Shown here: positions 1 through 9,021 of the stretch, piece after piece
How positions within the stretch are numbered: the stretch's first letter is position 1
Layout of the letters: each line of letters opens with the position of its first letter
DNA from: Streptomyces chryseus
Lineage (GTDB): Bacteria > Actinomycetota > Actinomycetes > Streptomycetales > Streptomycetaceae
Assembly: GCF_014650755.1 (NCBI RefSeq)
Contig: NZ_BMVO01000001.1
Span: 124,001 to 188,000 of the forward strand
Length of the DNA: 64,000 nucleotides
Direction of reading: 5' to 3'
The notes under the pieces: model-generated
Databases searched by the model: none
What the model saw: only the letters and a program-made list of their open reading frames with translations
What the model was told of the DNA's origin: nothing
Program-made: the position numbers and the translations under genes

Positions 1-86
1 CCGGACCGGGGGCCGTCAGCCGCCGGATCGTGTGCGCCCGTCCGGCGGCAGCGGCGCGCCGGCCGCCGTCCGGTCGTGGCCCGGGG

Positions 87-641
87 TCACCCGGTGGGCG
101 GCCGCCGGCCGATGACGCGGGCGAGCATCTCGCGCGCGTACGCCGCGTCGTACGCCGCGCCGGTCAGCAGGACCTGGAGGCAGATCCCGTCCATCAGCGC
201 GACCAGCGCCCGCGCCGTGACCGGATCGGTGCGCCGCGCCAGCTGGTCGGCCATGCCCGTGCACCACTCGGCGGCGACCGGGCGCAGGGCCGGCCTGCGC
301 AGCGCGGCCAGGTAGAGCTCGTACTCCAGCTCCACCCCCGTACGGTCCCCCGACAGCCACTCCCCCAGGACCTTGGCCAGTTCGTCCGCCAGGTCGGCCC
401 GCGGGTCCTCGAAGGCGCCGCGTGCGGCCACCGCCTTCGCGAACCCCTCGTTGGTCTGCCGCAGCGCGGCGACCATCAGCTCGTCGAGCGTCCTGAAGTG
501 GTACGTCGTCGAGCCGAGCGGTACGTCCGCCTCGGCCGCGGCCGACCGGTGGCTCAGTCCGGCGATGCCCTTGCGCCCCACGACGCGTATCGCGGCGTCG
601 ATGATGCGCTGCCGGCGCTCGGGGTCGTACCGGCGGGCCAT
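87..641 (-). CDS. TetR-family transcriptional repressor
   Basis: A 184-residue TetR-type regulator. The N-terminal helix-turn-helix is visible (GIAGLSHRSAAAEADVP followed by the typical tyrosine-phenylalanine turn in TTYHFRTLDEL); the rest is an alpha-helical ligand/dimer domain. I chose the ATG at 639-641 because its A is also the last base of the preceding stop codon (TGATG), so it is translationally coupled to the small multidrug resistance gene upstream. The operon order (pump first, repressor second) and two near-identical palindromes over the pump promoter suggest autoregulated control of efflux: ligand binding would release repression of both genes. The inducing ligand cannot be read from the sequence. 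The 86 bases to the window edge hold nothing I can identify. Confidence 0.9.
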   Translation of the reverse strand: MARRYDPERRQRIIDAAIRVVGRKGIAGLSHRSAAAEADVPLGSTTYHFRTLDELMVAALRQTNEGFAKAVAARGAFEDPRADLADELAKVLGEWLSGDRTGVELEYELYLAALRRPALRPVAAEWCTGMADQLARRTDPVTARALVALMDGICLQVLLTGAAYDAAYAREMLARVIGRRPPTG

Positions 642-967
642 CAGTGCGCGCCACCGAGGTTGAGCAGGACCACGCCGACGATGACCAGTCCGATCCCGGC
701 CAGTTTGGCGGCGTTCGCCGACTCCCCGAGGAAGAAGATGCCGATCGCGGCGACGGCGGCGGTGCCGGCGCCCGCCCAGATCGCGTAGGCGGTGCCGACC
801 GACATGGACTTGAGGGTCTGGGCGAGCAGGGTGAAGGCGAGCAGATAGCCGGCGGCCGTGCCGAGCGAGGGCCACAGCTTGGTGAATCCGTCGCTGTACT
901 TCATGGCCGTGGTCCCGGCCACCTCCGCCGCGATGGCCGCGGCCAGCAGTACGTAGGGCGTGGGCAT
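641..967 (-). CDS. small multidrug resistance (SMR/EmrE-type) efflux protein
   Basis: A 108-residue four-helix membrane protein of the SMR family, which works as a dimer exchanging protons for cationic drugs. The family glutamate in helix 1 is present (AAAIAAEVAGTTAMKYSDGF), as is the conserved helix 3 segment (VGTAYAIWAGAG). I start at the ATG at 965-967. An upstream in-frame ATG at 985 would add six residues that fall inside the palindrome. There is no Shine-Dalgarno sequence, but a TACTCT -10 hexamer ends exactly seven bases before the ATG, which fits a leaderless mRNA. The gene is first in a two-gene operon with the TetR gene. Substrate is unknown; quaternary ammonium compounds are typical for the family. 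Confidence 0.9.
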   Translation of the reverse strand: MPTPYVLLAAAIAAEVAGTTAMKYSDGFTKLWPSLGTAAGYLLAFTLLAQTLKSMSVGTAYAIWAGAGTAAVAAIGIFFLGESANAAKLAGIGLVIVGVVLLNLGGAH

Positions 968-1007
968 GTGTACGAGAGTACACATGCTTGTGTACGGCCG
1001 TACACAA
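966..1007. promoter_or_regulatory. tandem palindromic operator over the SMR-TetR promoter
   Basis: Two inverted repeats lie side by side. The first (966-985) reads ATGTGTAC-N4-GTACACAT; the second (988-1007) is a perfect 20-base palindrome, TTGTGTACGGCCGTACACAA. Both share TGTGTAC/GTACACA, and their centres are 22 bases (two helical turns) apart. The inferred -10 box on the minus strand (975-980) lies inside the first and the -35 region inside the second, so bound TetR dimers would cover the whole promoter. The link to this particular TetR protein is inferred from position. Confidence 0.8.
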
Positions 1008-1127
1008 CGCCGCGCCGCCGGTGCGCCTCCCCCTCACGCGCGCGTGCCCGCAAACCGCGTTCTGTCGGGCGACAGCCACCCGATACGGTGTACCGCCCGG
1101 TCAGGGCCTGAACGCAACGGAGTGAAA

Positions 1128-2246
1128 GTGGCGCACGATTCGGGCTGGAACGGCCCCCACGGCGGCGGACCGCACCCAGGACCCCCGCAACCACCGCAAC
1201 CCCCGCCGCCGCCCGGCTGGGGCGGCGGCTGGATGCCGCCCCCTCCCCCGCCCAAGCCCGGCGTCATCCCGCTGGCGCCGCTCTCACTCGGGGACCTCCT
1301 CGGCGGTTCGATGACGACGGTGGGCCGGTACTGGAAGCAACTGCTGGGCATAGCCGTGCTCATGTACGGCGGCGCGCTCCTGGTGACGCTCGCGGCCCTG
1401 GCGGTCGCCTACTCCGCGACCAGCGACACCCTGGACAGGGCCATCGAGAGCGACGCGTACGACGACTCGTTCGGCGCCGGCGACGCGGTTCCCCTGATCG
1501 TCGCGTTCGTCGTGGTGGGCCTCGTCGCCCTCCTGGCCATGGTGGTCGCCAACGCGGCCATCATGGCCGCCTGCCCCGCCGTCCTCCAGGACGCGGTGCT
1601 CGGCCGCCGTACGACCCTCGGCGCGGTGTGGCGGCGCGCCTGGGCCCGGGTGCCCGCCGTGATCGGCGCGATGCTGCTGCCCTGGCTCGTCGCGATCCTG
1701 ATCATGGGCATCTTCATGGGCAGCTACGTCCTGATGATCGTGTCGTTCGTGACGGACGAAGCGTCCGTGGCCTGGGCCGTGGGCGGTTTCGTCCTGATGC
1801 TGGCGTGCATACCCGTGGCGGTCTGGATGTGGGTGCTGTTCAGCCTGGCTCCGGCGGCCGTGGTCTTCGAGTCCCAGCGGCCCGTCGCCGCGCTGCGCCG
1901 CTCGGCCCGGCTGGTGAAGGGCTCGTGGTGGCGGATCTTCGGCATCAGCCTGCTGGCGTGGCTCATCGCCATGGTCGCGGGGTACATCGTGCAGTTCCCG
2001 CTCACCATCATCGGCATGATGACGAGCATGCCGGGCATGGCCGGGACGGGGTCGGACCCGAGCGTCGCCGAGGTGCTCGCCTCGATGGCCGGCTACCTGG
2101 TGTTCGTCATGCTCGGCAGCATCATCAGCCAGATCATCGCTACCACCTACCCTCAGGTGGTGACCGGCCTGCTGTACGTCGACCAGCGCATCCGCAAGGA
2201 GAACCTGGGCCCCGCCCTGGCCGAGGCGGCGGCCGCCCCGCACTGA
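1128..2246 (+). CDS. proline-rich membrane protein, GPDPase_memb-like
   Basis: A 372-residue protein with a cytoplasmic head rich in proline and glycine (about residues 1-45) followed by about six hydrophobic segments. The stretch RSARLVKGSWWRIFGISLLAW is typical of the membrane domain also attached to some glycerophosphodiester phosphodiesterases, but there is no phosphodiesterase domain here. The GTG at 1128 has GGAG five bases upstream (1119-1122); a GTG at 1122 overlaps that ribosome binding site and is less likely. Proteins like this are common in Streptomyces and have no assigned function. It is divergent from the SMR operon and followed by a strong terminator. Confidence 0.85.
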   Translation: MAHDSGWNGPHGGGPHPGPPQPPQPPPPPGWGGGWMPPPPPPKPGVIPLAPLSLGDLLGGSMTTVGRYWKQLLGIAVLMYGGALLVTLAALAVAYSATSDTLDRAIESDAYDDSFGAGDAVPLIVAFVVVGLVALLAMVVANAAIMAACPAVLQDAVLGRRTTLGAVWRRAWARVPAVIGAMLLPWLVAILIMGIFMGSYVLMIVSFVTDEASVAWAVGGFVLMLACIPVAVWMWVLFSLAPAAVVFESQRPVAALRRSARLVKGSWWRIFGISLLAWLIAMVAGYIVQFPLTIIGMMTSMPGMAGTGSDPSVAEVLASMAGYLVFVMLGSIISQIIATTYPQVVTGLLYVDQRIRKENLGPALAEAAAAPH

Positions 2247-2284
2247 CACCCGGCGCGGCGAGCAGACCCCCGGGCACGCGAGAC

Positions 2285-2323
2285 GGCGAGGGGCCCCCGG
2301 CACATTGCCGGGGGCCCCTCGCC
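2285..2323. terminator. bidirectional terminator hairpin
   Basis: A perfect 17-bp stem (2285-2301 with 2307-2323) and a five-base loop lie between the convergent membrane protein gene and the suf operon. It has no long U tract, which is usual in Streptomyces. Confidence 0.85.
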
Positions 2324-2363
2324 GTACCTGCTTCTCGGATCTCCGGGAGACCCGCTGCCGGTC

Positions 2364-2717
2364 TCAGACGTTGAAGCCGAGCGCGCGCAGCTGCTCGCGG
2401 CCGTCGTCCGTGATCTTGTCCGGGCCCCACGGCGGCATCCAGACCCAGTTGATCTTCAGCTCGTTGACGATGCCCTCGGTCGCCGACTTCGCCTGGTCCT
2501 CGATGACGTCGGTCAGCGGGCAGGCCGCGGACGTCAGCGTCATGTCGAGCGTGGCGATGTTCGCGTCGTCGACGTGGATGCCGTAGATCAGGCCCAGGTT
2601 GACGACGTCGATGCCCAGCTCGGGGTCGACCACGTCGTACAGGGCCTCGCGGACCTCCTCCTCGGAGGCGGGCTTGGTCGTGACGCTCTCGGTCGGTGTC
2701 GCTGCGTTGTCGCTCAT
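2364..2717 (-). CDS. MIP18/DUF59 iron-sulfur assembly factor (SufT-like)
   Basis: A 117-residue protein of the MIP18 (DUF59) family, which helps mature or deliver Fe-S clusters. The family signature is visible: DPELGIDVVNLGLIYGI at about residues 31-47 and the TSAACPLTD motif with Cys66. It is the last gene of the suf operon. Its ATG overlaps the sufU stop (ATGA), so translation is coupled. The first 20 residues are low-complexity (Ala/Thr/Ser/Glu) and may be disordered. The exact role in actinobacteria is not settled; the family and context make Fe-S maturation the best call. Confidence 0.9.
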   Translation of the reverse strand: MSDNAATPTESVTTKPASEEEVREALYDVVDPELGIDVVNLGLIYGIHVDDANIATLDMTLTSAACPLTDVIEDQAKSATEGIVNELKINWVWMPPWGPDKITDDGREQLRALGFNV

Positions 2718-3178
2718 GCGGTCTTCCTCTCGGCGCCGTCGCCCAGTGCCTGGGCCGTCGCGTCCTTCCATGCCATCCAGCTGAGCAGGGCACACTTCAC
2801 CCGAGCCGGGTACTTCGAGACACCGGCGAACGCGACCGCGTCCTCCAGTACCTCCTCCATCGCGTCGTCCGGCTCGATCTGTCCCTTGGACTGCATCAGC
2901 TCCAGGAAGGTCGCCTGGATCTTCTGCGCATCGGCCAGCTCCTTGCCGACCAGCAGATCGTTCAGCACGGAGGCGCTGGCCTGGCTGATGGAACAGCCCT
3001 GGCCCTCGTACGAGACGTCGGCGACGGTCGCGCCGTCGTACTTCACGCGGAGCGTGATCTCGTCGCCGCACGTCGGGTTGACGTGGTGCACCTCGGCGTC
3101 GCCGTCCCGCAAGCCCCGCCCGTGCGGGTGCTTGTAGTGATCCAGGATGACTTCCTGGTACATCGAATCAAGCTTCAC
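2714..3178 (-). CDS. sufU: SufU iron-sulfur assembly / sulfur-transfer protein
   Basis: A 154-residue SufU/IscU-family protein. The metal ligands expected for SufU are present: Cys37 and Asp39 (PTCGDE), Cys62 (GQGCSISQAS) and Cys129 (RVKCALLSW). In the Gram-positive SUF system SufU accepts sulfur from SufS and, with zinc bound, stimulates the desulfurase; a scaffold role was proposed earlier. It sits 12 bases after sufS and overlaps the DUF59 gene by four bases. Confidence 0.95.
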   Translation of the reverse strand: MKLDSMYQEVILDHYKHPHGRGLRDGDAEVHHVNPTCGDEITLRVKYDGATVADVSYEGQGCSISQASASVLNDLLVGKELADAQKIQATFLELMQSKGQIEPDDAMEEVLEDAVAFAGVSKYPARVKCALLSWMAWKDATAQALGDGAERKTA

Positions 3179-3190
3179 GATCCCCAGCCC

Positions 3191-4447
3191 TTAACCGAAG
3201 AAGTTCCGGACGTGCTCCAGGCCCTCGACCAGTGCGTCGACCTCGGCCGGTGTGGAGTACAGATAGAACGACGCTCGCGTGGTCGCAGGAATTCCGTACC
3301 GCAGGCAGACGGGCCGCGCGCAGTGGTGTCCGACCCGGACGGCGATGCCCAGCTCGTCGAGGACCTGGCCCACGTCGTGCGGGTGGATGTCACCGAGCGT
3401 GAAGGAGATCGTCGCGCCGCGGTCCTCGGCCGTCGTCGGGCCGATGATCCGCAGGCCCTCGACCTCCGAGAGGCGCTTGATCGCGTACTCGGTGATCGCG
3501 TGCTCGTGGGCGGCGATCTTGTCCATGCCGATCGCGGTGAGGTAGTCCACGGCCGCGCCGAGGCCGACGGCCTGGGCGATCGGGGGCGTACCGGCCTCGA
3601 ACTTGTGCGGAGCGGGAGCGTACGTCGACGAGCTCATCGACACGGTCTCGATCATCTCGCCGCCGCCCAGGAACGGCGGGAGGTCCTCCAGCAGCTCCTG
3701 GCGTCCCCACAGCACACCGATGCCGGTCGGGCCGACCATCTTGTGTCCGGTGAAGGCCACGAAGTCGGCCTGGAGCGCCTGTACGTCGAGGGGCATGTGC
3801 GGCGCCGCCTGCGAGGCGTCGATGCACACGAGCGCACCGACCTCCTGCGCCCGGCGGATGATCGTGTCGACCGGGTTGATCGTGCCCATGATGTTCGAGA
3901 CCAGCGTGAAGGAGACGATCTTCGTCTTCTCGGTGATGATCTCGTCGATGTCGGACAGGTCGAGACGGCCGTCGTCGGTGATGCCGAACCACTTCAGCTT
4001 CGCGCCGGTGCGCTGCGAGAGCAGCTGCCACGGGACGATGTTGGAGTGGTGCTCCATCTCCGTGATGACGATCTCGGTCTCGGCGTCCACGCGGTAGGGC
4101 TCGTCGGCCCAGCCCAGCATGTTCGCCACGAGGTTGAGCGACTCGGAGGCGTTCTTCGTGAAGATGACCTCGTCGCGGCTCGGCGCGTTGATGAAGGCGG
4201 CGACCTTGTCGCGGGCGCCCTCGTACAGCGCCGTGGCCTCCTCGGCGAGCACGTGAACGCCGCGGTGGACGTTGGCGTTGCTCCGCTCGTAGTACGCGTT
4301 CAGCGCGTCGAGGACCTGGCGCGGCTTCTGCGAAGTCGCCGCGTTGTCCAGGTAAACGATCTTCTTGCCGTCGTGGATCGTGCGATCCAGGATCGGGAAG
4401 TCCTTGCGGATCGCCTCGGTGTCGAGAAGGCCCGGCAGCTGTGTCAC
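3191..4447 (-). CDS. sufS: cysteine desulfurase SufS
   Basis: A 418-residue PLP-dependent class V aminotransferase-fold enzyme that takes sulfur from L-cysteine, giving alanine and a protein-bound persulfide. Visible motifs are the PLP lysine in FTGHKMVGPTGIG and the persulfide cysteine in VRVGHHCARPVC near the C-terminus, the short-loop SufS type. The ATG overlaps the sufC stop (ATGA). Sulfur should pass to SufU, the next gene. Confidence 0.95.
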   Translation of the reverse strand: MTQLPGLLDTEAIRKDFPILDRTIHDGKKIVYLDNAATSQKPRQVLDALNAYYERSNANVHRGVHVLAEEATALYEGARDKVAAFINAPSRDEVIFTKNASESLNLVANMLGWADEPYRVDAETEIVITEMEHHSNIVPWQLLSQRTGAKLKWFGITDDGRLDLSDIDEIITEKTKIVSFTLVSNIMGTINPVDTIIRRAQEVGALVCIDASQAAPHMPLDVQALQADFVAFTGHKMVGPTGIGVLWGRQELLEDLPPFLGGGEMIETVSMSSSTYAPAPHKFEAGTPPIAQAVGLGAAVDYLTAIGMDKIAAHEHAITEYAIKRLSEVEGLRIIGPTTAEDRGATISFTLGDIHPHDVGQVLDELGIAVRVGHHCARPVCLRYGIPATTRASFYLYSTPAEVDALVEGLEHVRNFFG

Positions 4448-5235
4448 GCGACGTCCTCCTCTGAGTTCGCTCCGCTCACGGGGCCACCCTTCGTGTACTC
4501 CTCGTAGCCCTCGGCCTCGAGCTTGTCGGCGAGCTCCGGGCCGCCGGACGCGACGATCCTGCCCTTGGCGAAGACGTGCACGAAGTCCGGCTTGATGTAG
4601 CGCAGGATGCGCGTGTAGTGCGTGATCAGCAGCGTGCCGACCTCACCGGTCGCGTGGACGCGGTTGACGCCCTCGGAGACCTGGCGCAGGGCGTCGACGT
4701 CGAGGCCGGAGTCGGTCTCGTCGAGGATCGCGATCTTCGGCTTCAGGAGCTCCAGCTGGAGGATCTCGTGGCGCTTCTTCTCACCGCCGGAGAAGCCCTC
4801 GTTGACGTTGCGCTCGGCGAAGGCCGGGTCCATCTGGAGCTGCTCCATCGCGGACTTGACCTCCTTCACCCAGGTGCGCAGCTTGGGGGCCTCGCCGCGG
4901 ATCGCCGTAGCCGACGTACGCAGGAAGTTGGAGACCGATACGCCGGGGACCTCGACCGGGTACTGCATGGCGAGGAACATGCCGGCGCGGGCACGCTCGT
5001 CGACGGACATCTCCAGGACGTCCTCGCCGTCGAGGGTGACGGTGCCACTGGTGATCGTGTACTTCGGGTGACCGGCGATCGAGTACGCGAGGGTGGACTT
5101 GCCGGAGCCGTTGGGGCCCATGATGGCGTGGGTCTCGCCCTGCTTCACGGTCAGGTCGACGCCCTTGAGGATCTCCTTGGTGGAGTTGTCGGCCTCGACG
5201 GAAACGTGCAGGTCGCGGATTTCAAGCGTTGCCAT
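4444..5235 (-). CDS. sufC: SufC, ATPase of the SufBCD scaffold
   Basis: A 263-residue ABC-type ATPase. It has a Walker A motif (GPNGSGKSTLAYS), the SufC form of the signature (FSGGEKKRHEILQ) and a Walker B followed by DETDSGLD. It drives conformational change of SufB-SufD during cluster assembly and is not a transporter. The ATG at 5233-5235 begins MATLEIRDLHV, the normal SufC N-terminus. It follows the Rieske ferredoxin gene by seven bases and overlaps sufS. Confidence 0.95.
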   Translation of the reverse strand: MATLEIRDLHVSVEADNSTKEILKGVDLTVKQGETHAIMGPNGSGKSTLAYSIAGHPKYTITSGTVTLDGEDVLEMSVDERARAGMFLAMQYPVEVPGVSVSNFLRTSATAIRGEAPKLRTWVKEVKSAMEQLQMDPAFAERNVNEGFSGGEKKRHEILQLELLKPKIAILDETDSGLDVDALRQVSEGVNRVHATGEVGTLLITHYTRILRYIKPDFVHVFAKGRIVASGGPELADKLEAEGYEEYTKGGPVSGANSEEDVA

Positions 5236-5242
5236 GGGTGTC

Positions 5243-5560
5243 TCAGGACTCCTGTGTGACGGAGACGAGCACATCGTCCCCTTCGATCTTGACGGGGTAT
5301 ACGGGGACGGGGCGCGTCGCGGGAAGGCCGGAGGGCTTGCCGGTGCGGAGGTCGAAGCTCGATCCGTGCAGCCAGCACTCGATCATGCAGTCCTCCACCT
5401 CGCCCTCCGAGAGGGAGACGTTCGCGTGCGAGCAGATGTCGTTGATCGCGTACACCTCGCCCTCGGTACGGACGACGGACACCGGTGTGCCGTCGAGCTC
5501 CACCCGTTTGGGGGTGTCGTCCTCCAGCTCACTCAGCGCACAGGCTTTGACGAAGGCCAT
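5243..5560 (-). CDS. Rieske-type [2Fe-2S] ferredoxin in the suf operon
   Basis: A 105-residue single-domain Rieske protein. Ligands follow C-x-H (CSHANV) and C-x2-H (CWLHG), separated by 16 residues, so it should bind a [2Fe-2S] cluster with two Cys and two His. It is close to the ferredoxin subunits of aromatic-ring dioxygenases (often annotated that way), but no oxygenase is nearby and it lies between sufD and sufC. Its start overlaps the sufD stop by one base (TGATG). The inferred role is electron delivery or cluster reduction for SUF assembly; this arrangement is typical of actinobacterial suf operons. Confidence 0.9.
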   Translation of the reverse strand: MAFVKACALSELEDDTPKRVELDGTPVSVVRTEGEVYAINDICSHANVSLSEGEVEDCMIECWLHGSSFDLRTGKPSGLPATRPVPVYPVKIEGDDVLVSVTQES

Positions 5561-6738
5561 CAGACGGACGCCTCCAGCTCCGCGTCGATCTTGGCGAGGA
5601 GGCGTTCCTCGACGTCGGGCAGACCGATCTGCTGGACGAGCTCCGCGAAGAAGCCGCGGACGACGAGGCGGCGGGCCTCACCGGCCGGAATACCGCGCGA
5701 CATGAGGTAGAAGAGCTGCTCGTCGTCGAAGCGGCCGGTGGCCGAGGCGTGGCCGGCGCCGACGATCTCGCCGGTCTCGATCTCCAGGTTCGGCACGGAG
5801 TCGACCCGCGCGCCGTCCGTGAGGACGAGGTTGCGGTTCAGCTCGTACGTGTCCGTGCCCTCGGCGGCGGCCTGGATCAGCACGTCGCCGATCCACACGG
5901 CGTGCGCGCCGTCGCCCTGGAGCGCGCCCTTGTAGGCGACGTTCGACTTGCAGTGCGGGGTGTTGTGGTCGACCAGGAGGCGGTGCTCCTGGTGCTGGCC
6001 CGCGTCGGTGAAGTACAGGCCGAAGAGCTCGGCCTCGCCGCCGGTGCCGGCGTACTGCACCTGCGGGTTGAGACGTACGAGATCGCCCCCGAACGTCACC
6101 ACGACCGACTTGAACGAGGCGTCGCGACCGATGCGCGCGTTGTGCTGCGAGACGTGCACGGCCGTGTCGTCCCAGTCCTGCACGGAGACGACGGTCAGCT
6201 TCGCGCCGTCGCCGACGACGAAGTCGACGTTGGCGGCGAGCACGGCGTCACCGGTGTGGTCGATGACGACGACAGCCTCGGCGAAGGCGCCCAGCTCGAC
6301 GACCTGGTGGCCGTAGGCCGTGCCGCCCTCGCCGTGGACGGCGATGCGGATGGGCTCCGTGAGGACGGCTTCCTTGGGCACCGAGACGACCGAGGCCTTC
6401 TCGAAGGAGCTGTACGCCTGGGCGGCGACCCGGTCCACCGGCGTGCCGGCCTTTCCGAGCCGCGCGTCCGTGCGGTCCACCGTCTCGACGGTGACGCCCT
6501 CGGGGGCGGTCACCTCGACGGTGAGGACGCCGCCGGCCTCGGCGGTGCCGTCGTGCAGCCCGCGCAGGCGCTCCAGCGGCGTGAACCGCCACTCCTCCTC
6601 GCGGCCGTGCGGCACGGGGAAGTCCGCCACGTCGAAGGACGGCGGGGCGCTCATGCGCGTGGCGACGGTGGAGTCGGCGGCCACCGCGATCGTGCCGGCG
6701 GTGGTGGAACCCACCGGGATGTTCTGAGCCTCAGCCAT
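5560..6738 (-). CDS. sufD: SufD scaffold subunit
   Basis: A 392-residue SufD. The long beta-helix core and the C-terminal signature ([21 protein letters not shown]) are shared with SufB, its paralogue and partner. SufB2-SufC2-SufD complexes build new Fe-S clusters, and SufD is needed for iron entry. The N-terminal 30 residues are Ala/Thr-rich. It lies 58 bases after sufB and overlaps the ferredoxin gene by one base. Confidence 0.95.
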   Translation of the reverse strand: MAEAQNIPVGSTTAGTIAVAADSTVATRMSAPPSFDVADFPVPHGREEEWRFTPLERLRGLHDGTAEAGGVLTVEVTAPEGVTVETVDRTDARLGKAGTPVDRVAAQAYSSFEKASVVSVPKEAVLTEPIRIAVHGEGGTAYGHQVVELGAFAEAVVVIDHTGDAVLAANVDFVVGDGAKLTVVSVQDWDDTAVHVSQHNARIGRDASFKSVVVTFGGDLVRLNPQVQYAGTGGEAELFGLYFTDAGQHQEHRLLVDHNTPHCKSNVAYKGALQGDGAHAVWIGDVLIQAAAEGTDTYELNRNLVLTDGARVDSVPNLEIETGEIVGAGHASATGRFDDEQLFYLMSRGIPAGEARRLVVRGFFAELVQQIGLPDVEERLLAKIDAELEASV

Positions 6739-6796
6739 GGCTGTCGTAGTGCTCTCTCTCTGGGTCGAAAGTCAGTCGCTGCGGGGGTACGGGGCC

Positions 6797-8218
6797 TTAG
6801 CCGACCGAACCCTCCATCTGCAGCTCGATCAGCCGGTTGAGCTCCAGCGCGTACTCCATCGGCAGCTCCTTGGCGATCGGCTCGACGAAGCCGCGGACGA
6901 TCATCGCCATGGCCTCGAACTCGGTCATGCCGCGGCTCATCAGGTAGAAGAGCTGGTCATCGGAGACCTTGGAGACGGTCGCCTCGTGGCCCATGGACAC
7001 GTCGTCCTCGCGCACGTCCACGTACGGGTACGTGTCGGAGCGGGAGATCGTGTCGACGAGCAGCGCGTCGCACAGGACGTTGGACTTCGAGCCCGGTGCG
7101 CCCTCGCCGATCTCGACGAGACCGCGGTAGGAGGTGCGGCCGCCGCCTCGCGCCACCGACTTGGAGACGATGTTGGAGGAGGTGTTCGGCGCCATGTGGA
7201 CCATCTTGGAGCCGGCGTCCTGGTGCTGGCCCTCGCCCGCGAAGGCGATCGACAGGGTCTCGCCCTTGGCGTGCTCGCCCATCAGGTAGACGGCCGGGTA
7301 CTTCATCGTCACCTTGGAGCCGATGTTGCCGTCGACCCACTCCATGGTCGCGCCCTCGTACGCCACGGCGCGCTTGGTGACCAGGTTGTAGACGTTGTTC
7401 GACCAGTTCTGGATGGTCGTGTAGCGGCAGCGGCCGCCCTTCTTGACGATGATCTCCACGACGGCGCTGTGCAGCGAGTCGGAGGAGTAGATCGGGGCGG
7501 TGCAGCCCTCGACGTAGTGGACGTACGCGTCCTCGTCGACGATGATCAGCGTCCGCTCGAACTGGCCCATGTTCTCCGTGTTGATGCGGAAGTAGGCCTG
7601 GAGCGGGATGTCGACGCGCACACCCTTGGGTACGTAGATGAACGAGCCGCCGGACCACACGGCCGAGTTCAGCGAGGCGAACTTGTTGTCGCCGACCGGG
7701 ATGACCGTGCCGAAGTACTCCTGGAAGAGCTCCGGGTGCTGCTTCAGCGCGGTGTCGGTGTCGAGGAAGATGACGCCCTGCTCCTCCAGGTCCTCACGGA
7801 TCTGGTGGTAGACGACCTCGGACTCGTACTGGGCCGCGACACCGGCCACGAGGCGCTGCTTCTCCGCCTCGGGGATGCCGAGCTTGTCGTACGTGTTCTT
7901 GATGTCCTCGGGCAGGTCCTCCCAGGACTCCGCCTGCTTCTCGGTGGAGCGCACGAAGTACTTGATGTTGTCGAAGTCGATGCCCGACAGGTCGGAGCCC
8001 CAGGTCGGCATGGGCTTCTTGCCGAACAGCTTGAGGCCCTTGAGCCGCAGCTTCAGCATCCACTCGGGCTCGTTCTTCTTCGCCGAGATGTCGCGTACGA
8101 CGTCCTCGGAGAGACCGCGCTTGGCCGCGGCACCGGCCGCGTCGGAGTCGGCCCAGCCGAATTCGTACGTACCCAGGCCCTCGAGTTCGGGGTGGGCAGT
8201 CTCCGTGGGGAGAGTCAT
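6797..8218 (-). CDS. sufB: SufB scaffold subunit
   Basis: A 473-residue SufB, the subunit on which the cluster is assembled. The protein starts [16 protein letters not shown]; a further upstream in-frame start would run back into sufR. The C-terminal signature [21 protein letters not shown] is intact, as is the [19 protein letters not shown] core. Its ATG overlaps the sufR stop (ATGA), tying scaffold synthesis to the regulator. Confidence 0.96.
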   Translation of the reverse strand: MTLPTETAHPELEGLGTYEFGWADSDAAGAAAKRGLSEDVVRDISAKKNEPEWMLKLRLKGLKLFGKKPMPTWGSDLSGIDFDNIKYFVRSTEKQAESWEDLPEDIKNTYDKLGIPEAEKQRLVAGVAAQYESEVVYHQIREDLEEQGVIFLDTDTALKQHPELFQEYFGTVIPVGDNKFASLNSAVWSGGSFIYVPKGVRVDIPLQAYFRINTENMGQFERTLIIVDEDAYVHYVEGCTAPIYSSDSLHSAVVEIIVKKGGRCRYTTIQNWSNNVYNLVTKRAVAYEGATMEWVDGNIGSKVTMKYPAVYLMGEHAKGETLSIAFAGEGQHQDAGSKMVHMAPNTSSNIVSKSVARGGGRTSYRGLVEIGEGAPGSKSNVLCDALLVDTISRSDTYPYVDVREDDVSMGHEATVSKVSDDQLFYLMSRGMTEFEAMAMIVRGFVEPIAKELPMEYALELNRLIELQMEGSVG

Positions 8219-8949
8219 GCGGGGTTCCTCCCGGCCGTACTTGCAGATGCTGAATGGGTGTTCTTGGGGACAAACGTCGTGCATACGCCGTCGCCGTGGG
8301 CGATGGTCGCCAGCCGCTGCACATGGGTTCCGAGCAGTTCGGAGAAGAACTCGGTCTCCGCCTCGCACAGCTGCGGGTACTGCTCGGCGACGTGGGCGAC
8401 CGGGCAGTGGTGCTGGCAGAGCTGCTCTCCGACCGGTGCGTTTCGCGCCGTGGCAGCGTACCCGTCGGCCGACAAGGCCCTGGCGAGCGCCTCGGTCCGG
8501 TCCTCGGGGGCGGCGGCCTCGACCGCCGCGCGGTACGCCCCGGCCTGGGCGGCGAACCGTGCGCGGGCGAACGCGGTGACGGCCGCCTCGCCCTTCTCGC
8601 CGCCACCGGCCGCCTGAGCGATCCAGTGCAGGGCGTCGGCGGCGAGCTGGTCGTAGGACTGGTCGAAGGCGTCCCGGCCGCAGTCGGTGAGCGCGAAGAC
8701 CTTGGCGGGCCTGCCCCGGGTCCTGGTGCCGTACACGCGCTGCTCGCGTGGCTCGACGACGTTCTCGGCGACGAGCGAATCGAGGTGGCGGCGGACGGCG
8801 GCCTGGGTGAGCCCGAGGCGCTTCGCGAGATCGGCGGCGGTGGACGGGCCGTGGTCCAGGACGGACCGCGCGATCCGGTTGCGCGTCGAGCGCTCACCGG
8901 TCGCGAGCTCCTCCTGGGGAGGCTCAGTCGAACTCACACCGTATTTCAC
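8215..8949 (-). CDS. sufR: SufR-type Fe-S-sensing repressor
   Basis: About 244 residues. An N-terminal winged helix ([23 protein letters not shown]) is followed by a C-terminal region with the cluster-binding cysteines CQHHC and LC spaced C-x3-C-x12-C. This is the actinobacterial SufR layout, in which a bound Fe-S cluster reports sufficiency and represses the operon. I chose the GTG at 8947-8949: a TTGTCA/AACAAT promoter places transcription close to this codon, and there is no Shine-Dalgarno sequence. An upstream in-frame start at 8985 would lie inside that promoter. It is the first gene of the suf operon. Confidence 0.88.
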   Translation of the reverse strand: MKYGVSSTEPPQEELATGERSTRNRIARSVLDHGPSTAADLAKRLGLTQAAVRRHLDSLVAENVVEPREQRVYGTRTRGRPAKVFALTDCGRDAFDQSYDQLAADALHWIAQAAGGGEKGEAAVTAFARARFAAQAGAYRAAVEAAAPEDRTEALARALSADGYAATARNAPVGEQLCQHHCPVAHVAEQYPQLCEAETEFFSELLGTHVQRLATIAHGDGVCTTFVPKNTHSASASTAGRNPA

Positions 8950-8955
8950 AACGCC

Positions 8956-8985
8956 ATTGTTGCGTAATTCCCGAGGGGGTGACAA
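8956..8985 (-). promoter_or_regulatory. candidate sufR promoter
   Basis: On the minus strand a -35 TTGTCA (8980-8985) and a -10 AACAAT (8956-8961) are 18 bases apart, and the GTG of sufR follows six bases after the -10. This fits a leaderless transcript. It rests on sequence match only. Confidence 0.5.
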
Positions 8986-9021
8986 CCCGCGTTCCGATCA
9001 AGCTCCGGTGGGCTGCATCAC

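Noticed and set aside
2696..4507. A 603-residue plus-strand reading frame opposite sufU and sufS
   Set aside because: It is antisense to clear suf genes, Arg/Asp/Val-rich, with no domain: a product of GC-rich codon structure.
8934..8950. Two TCACA direct repeats at the sufR start as a SufR operator
   Set aside because: Reported SufR sites in mycobacteria are inverted repeats; a direct repeat inside the start region is not enough.
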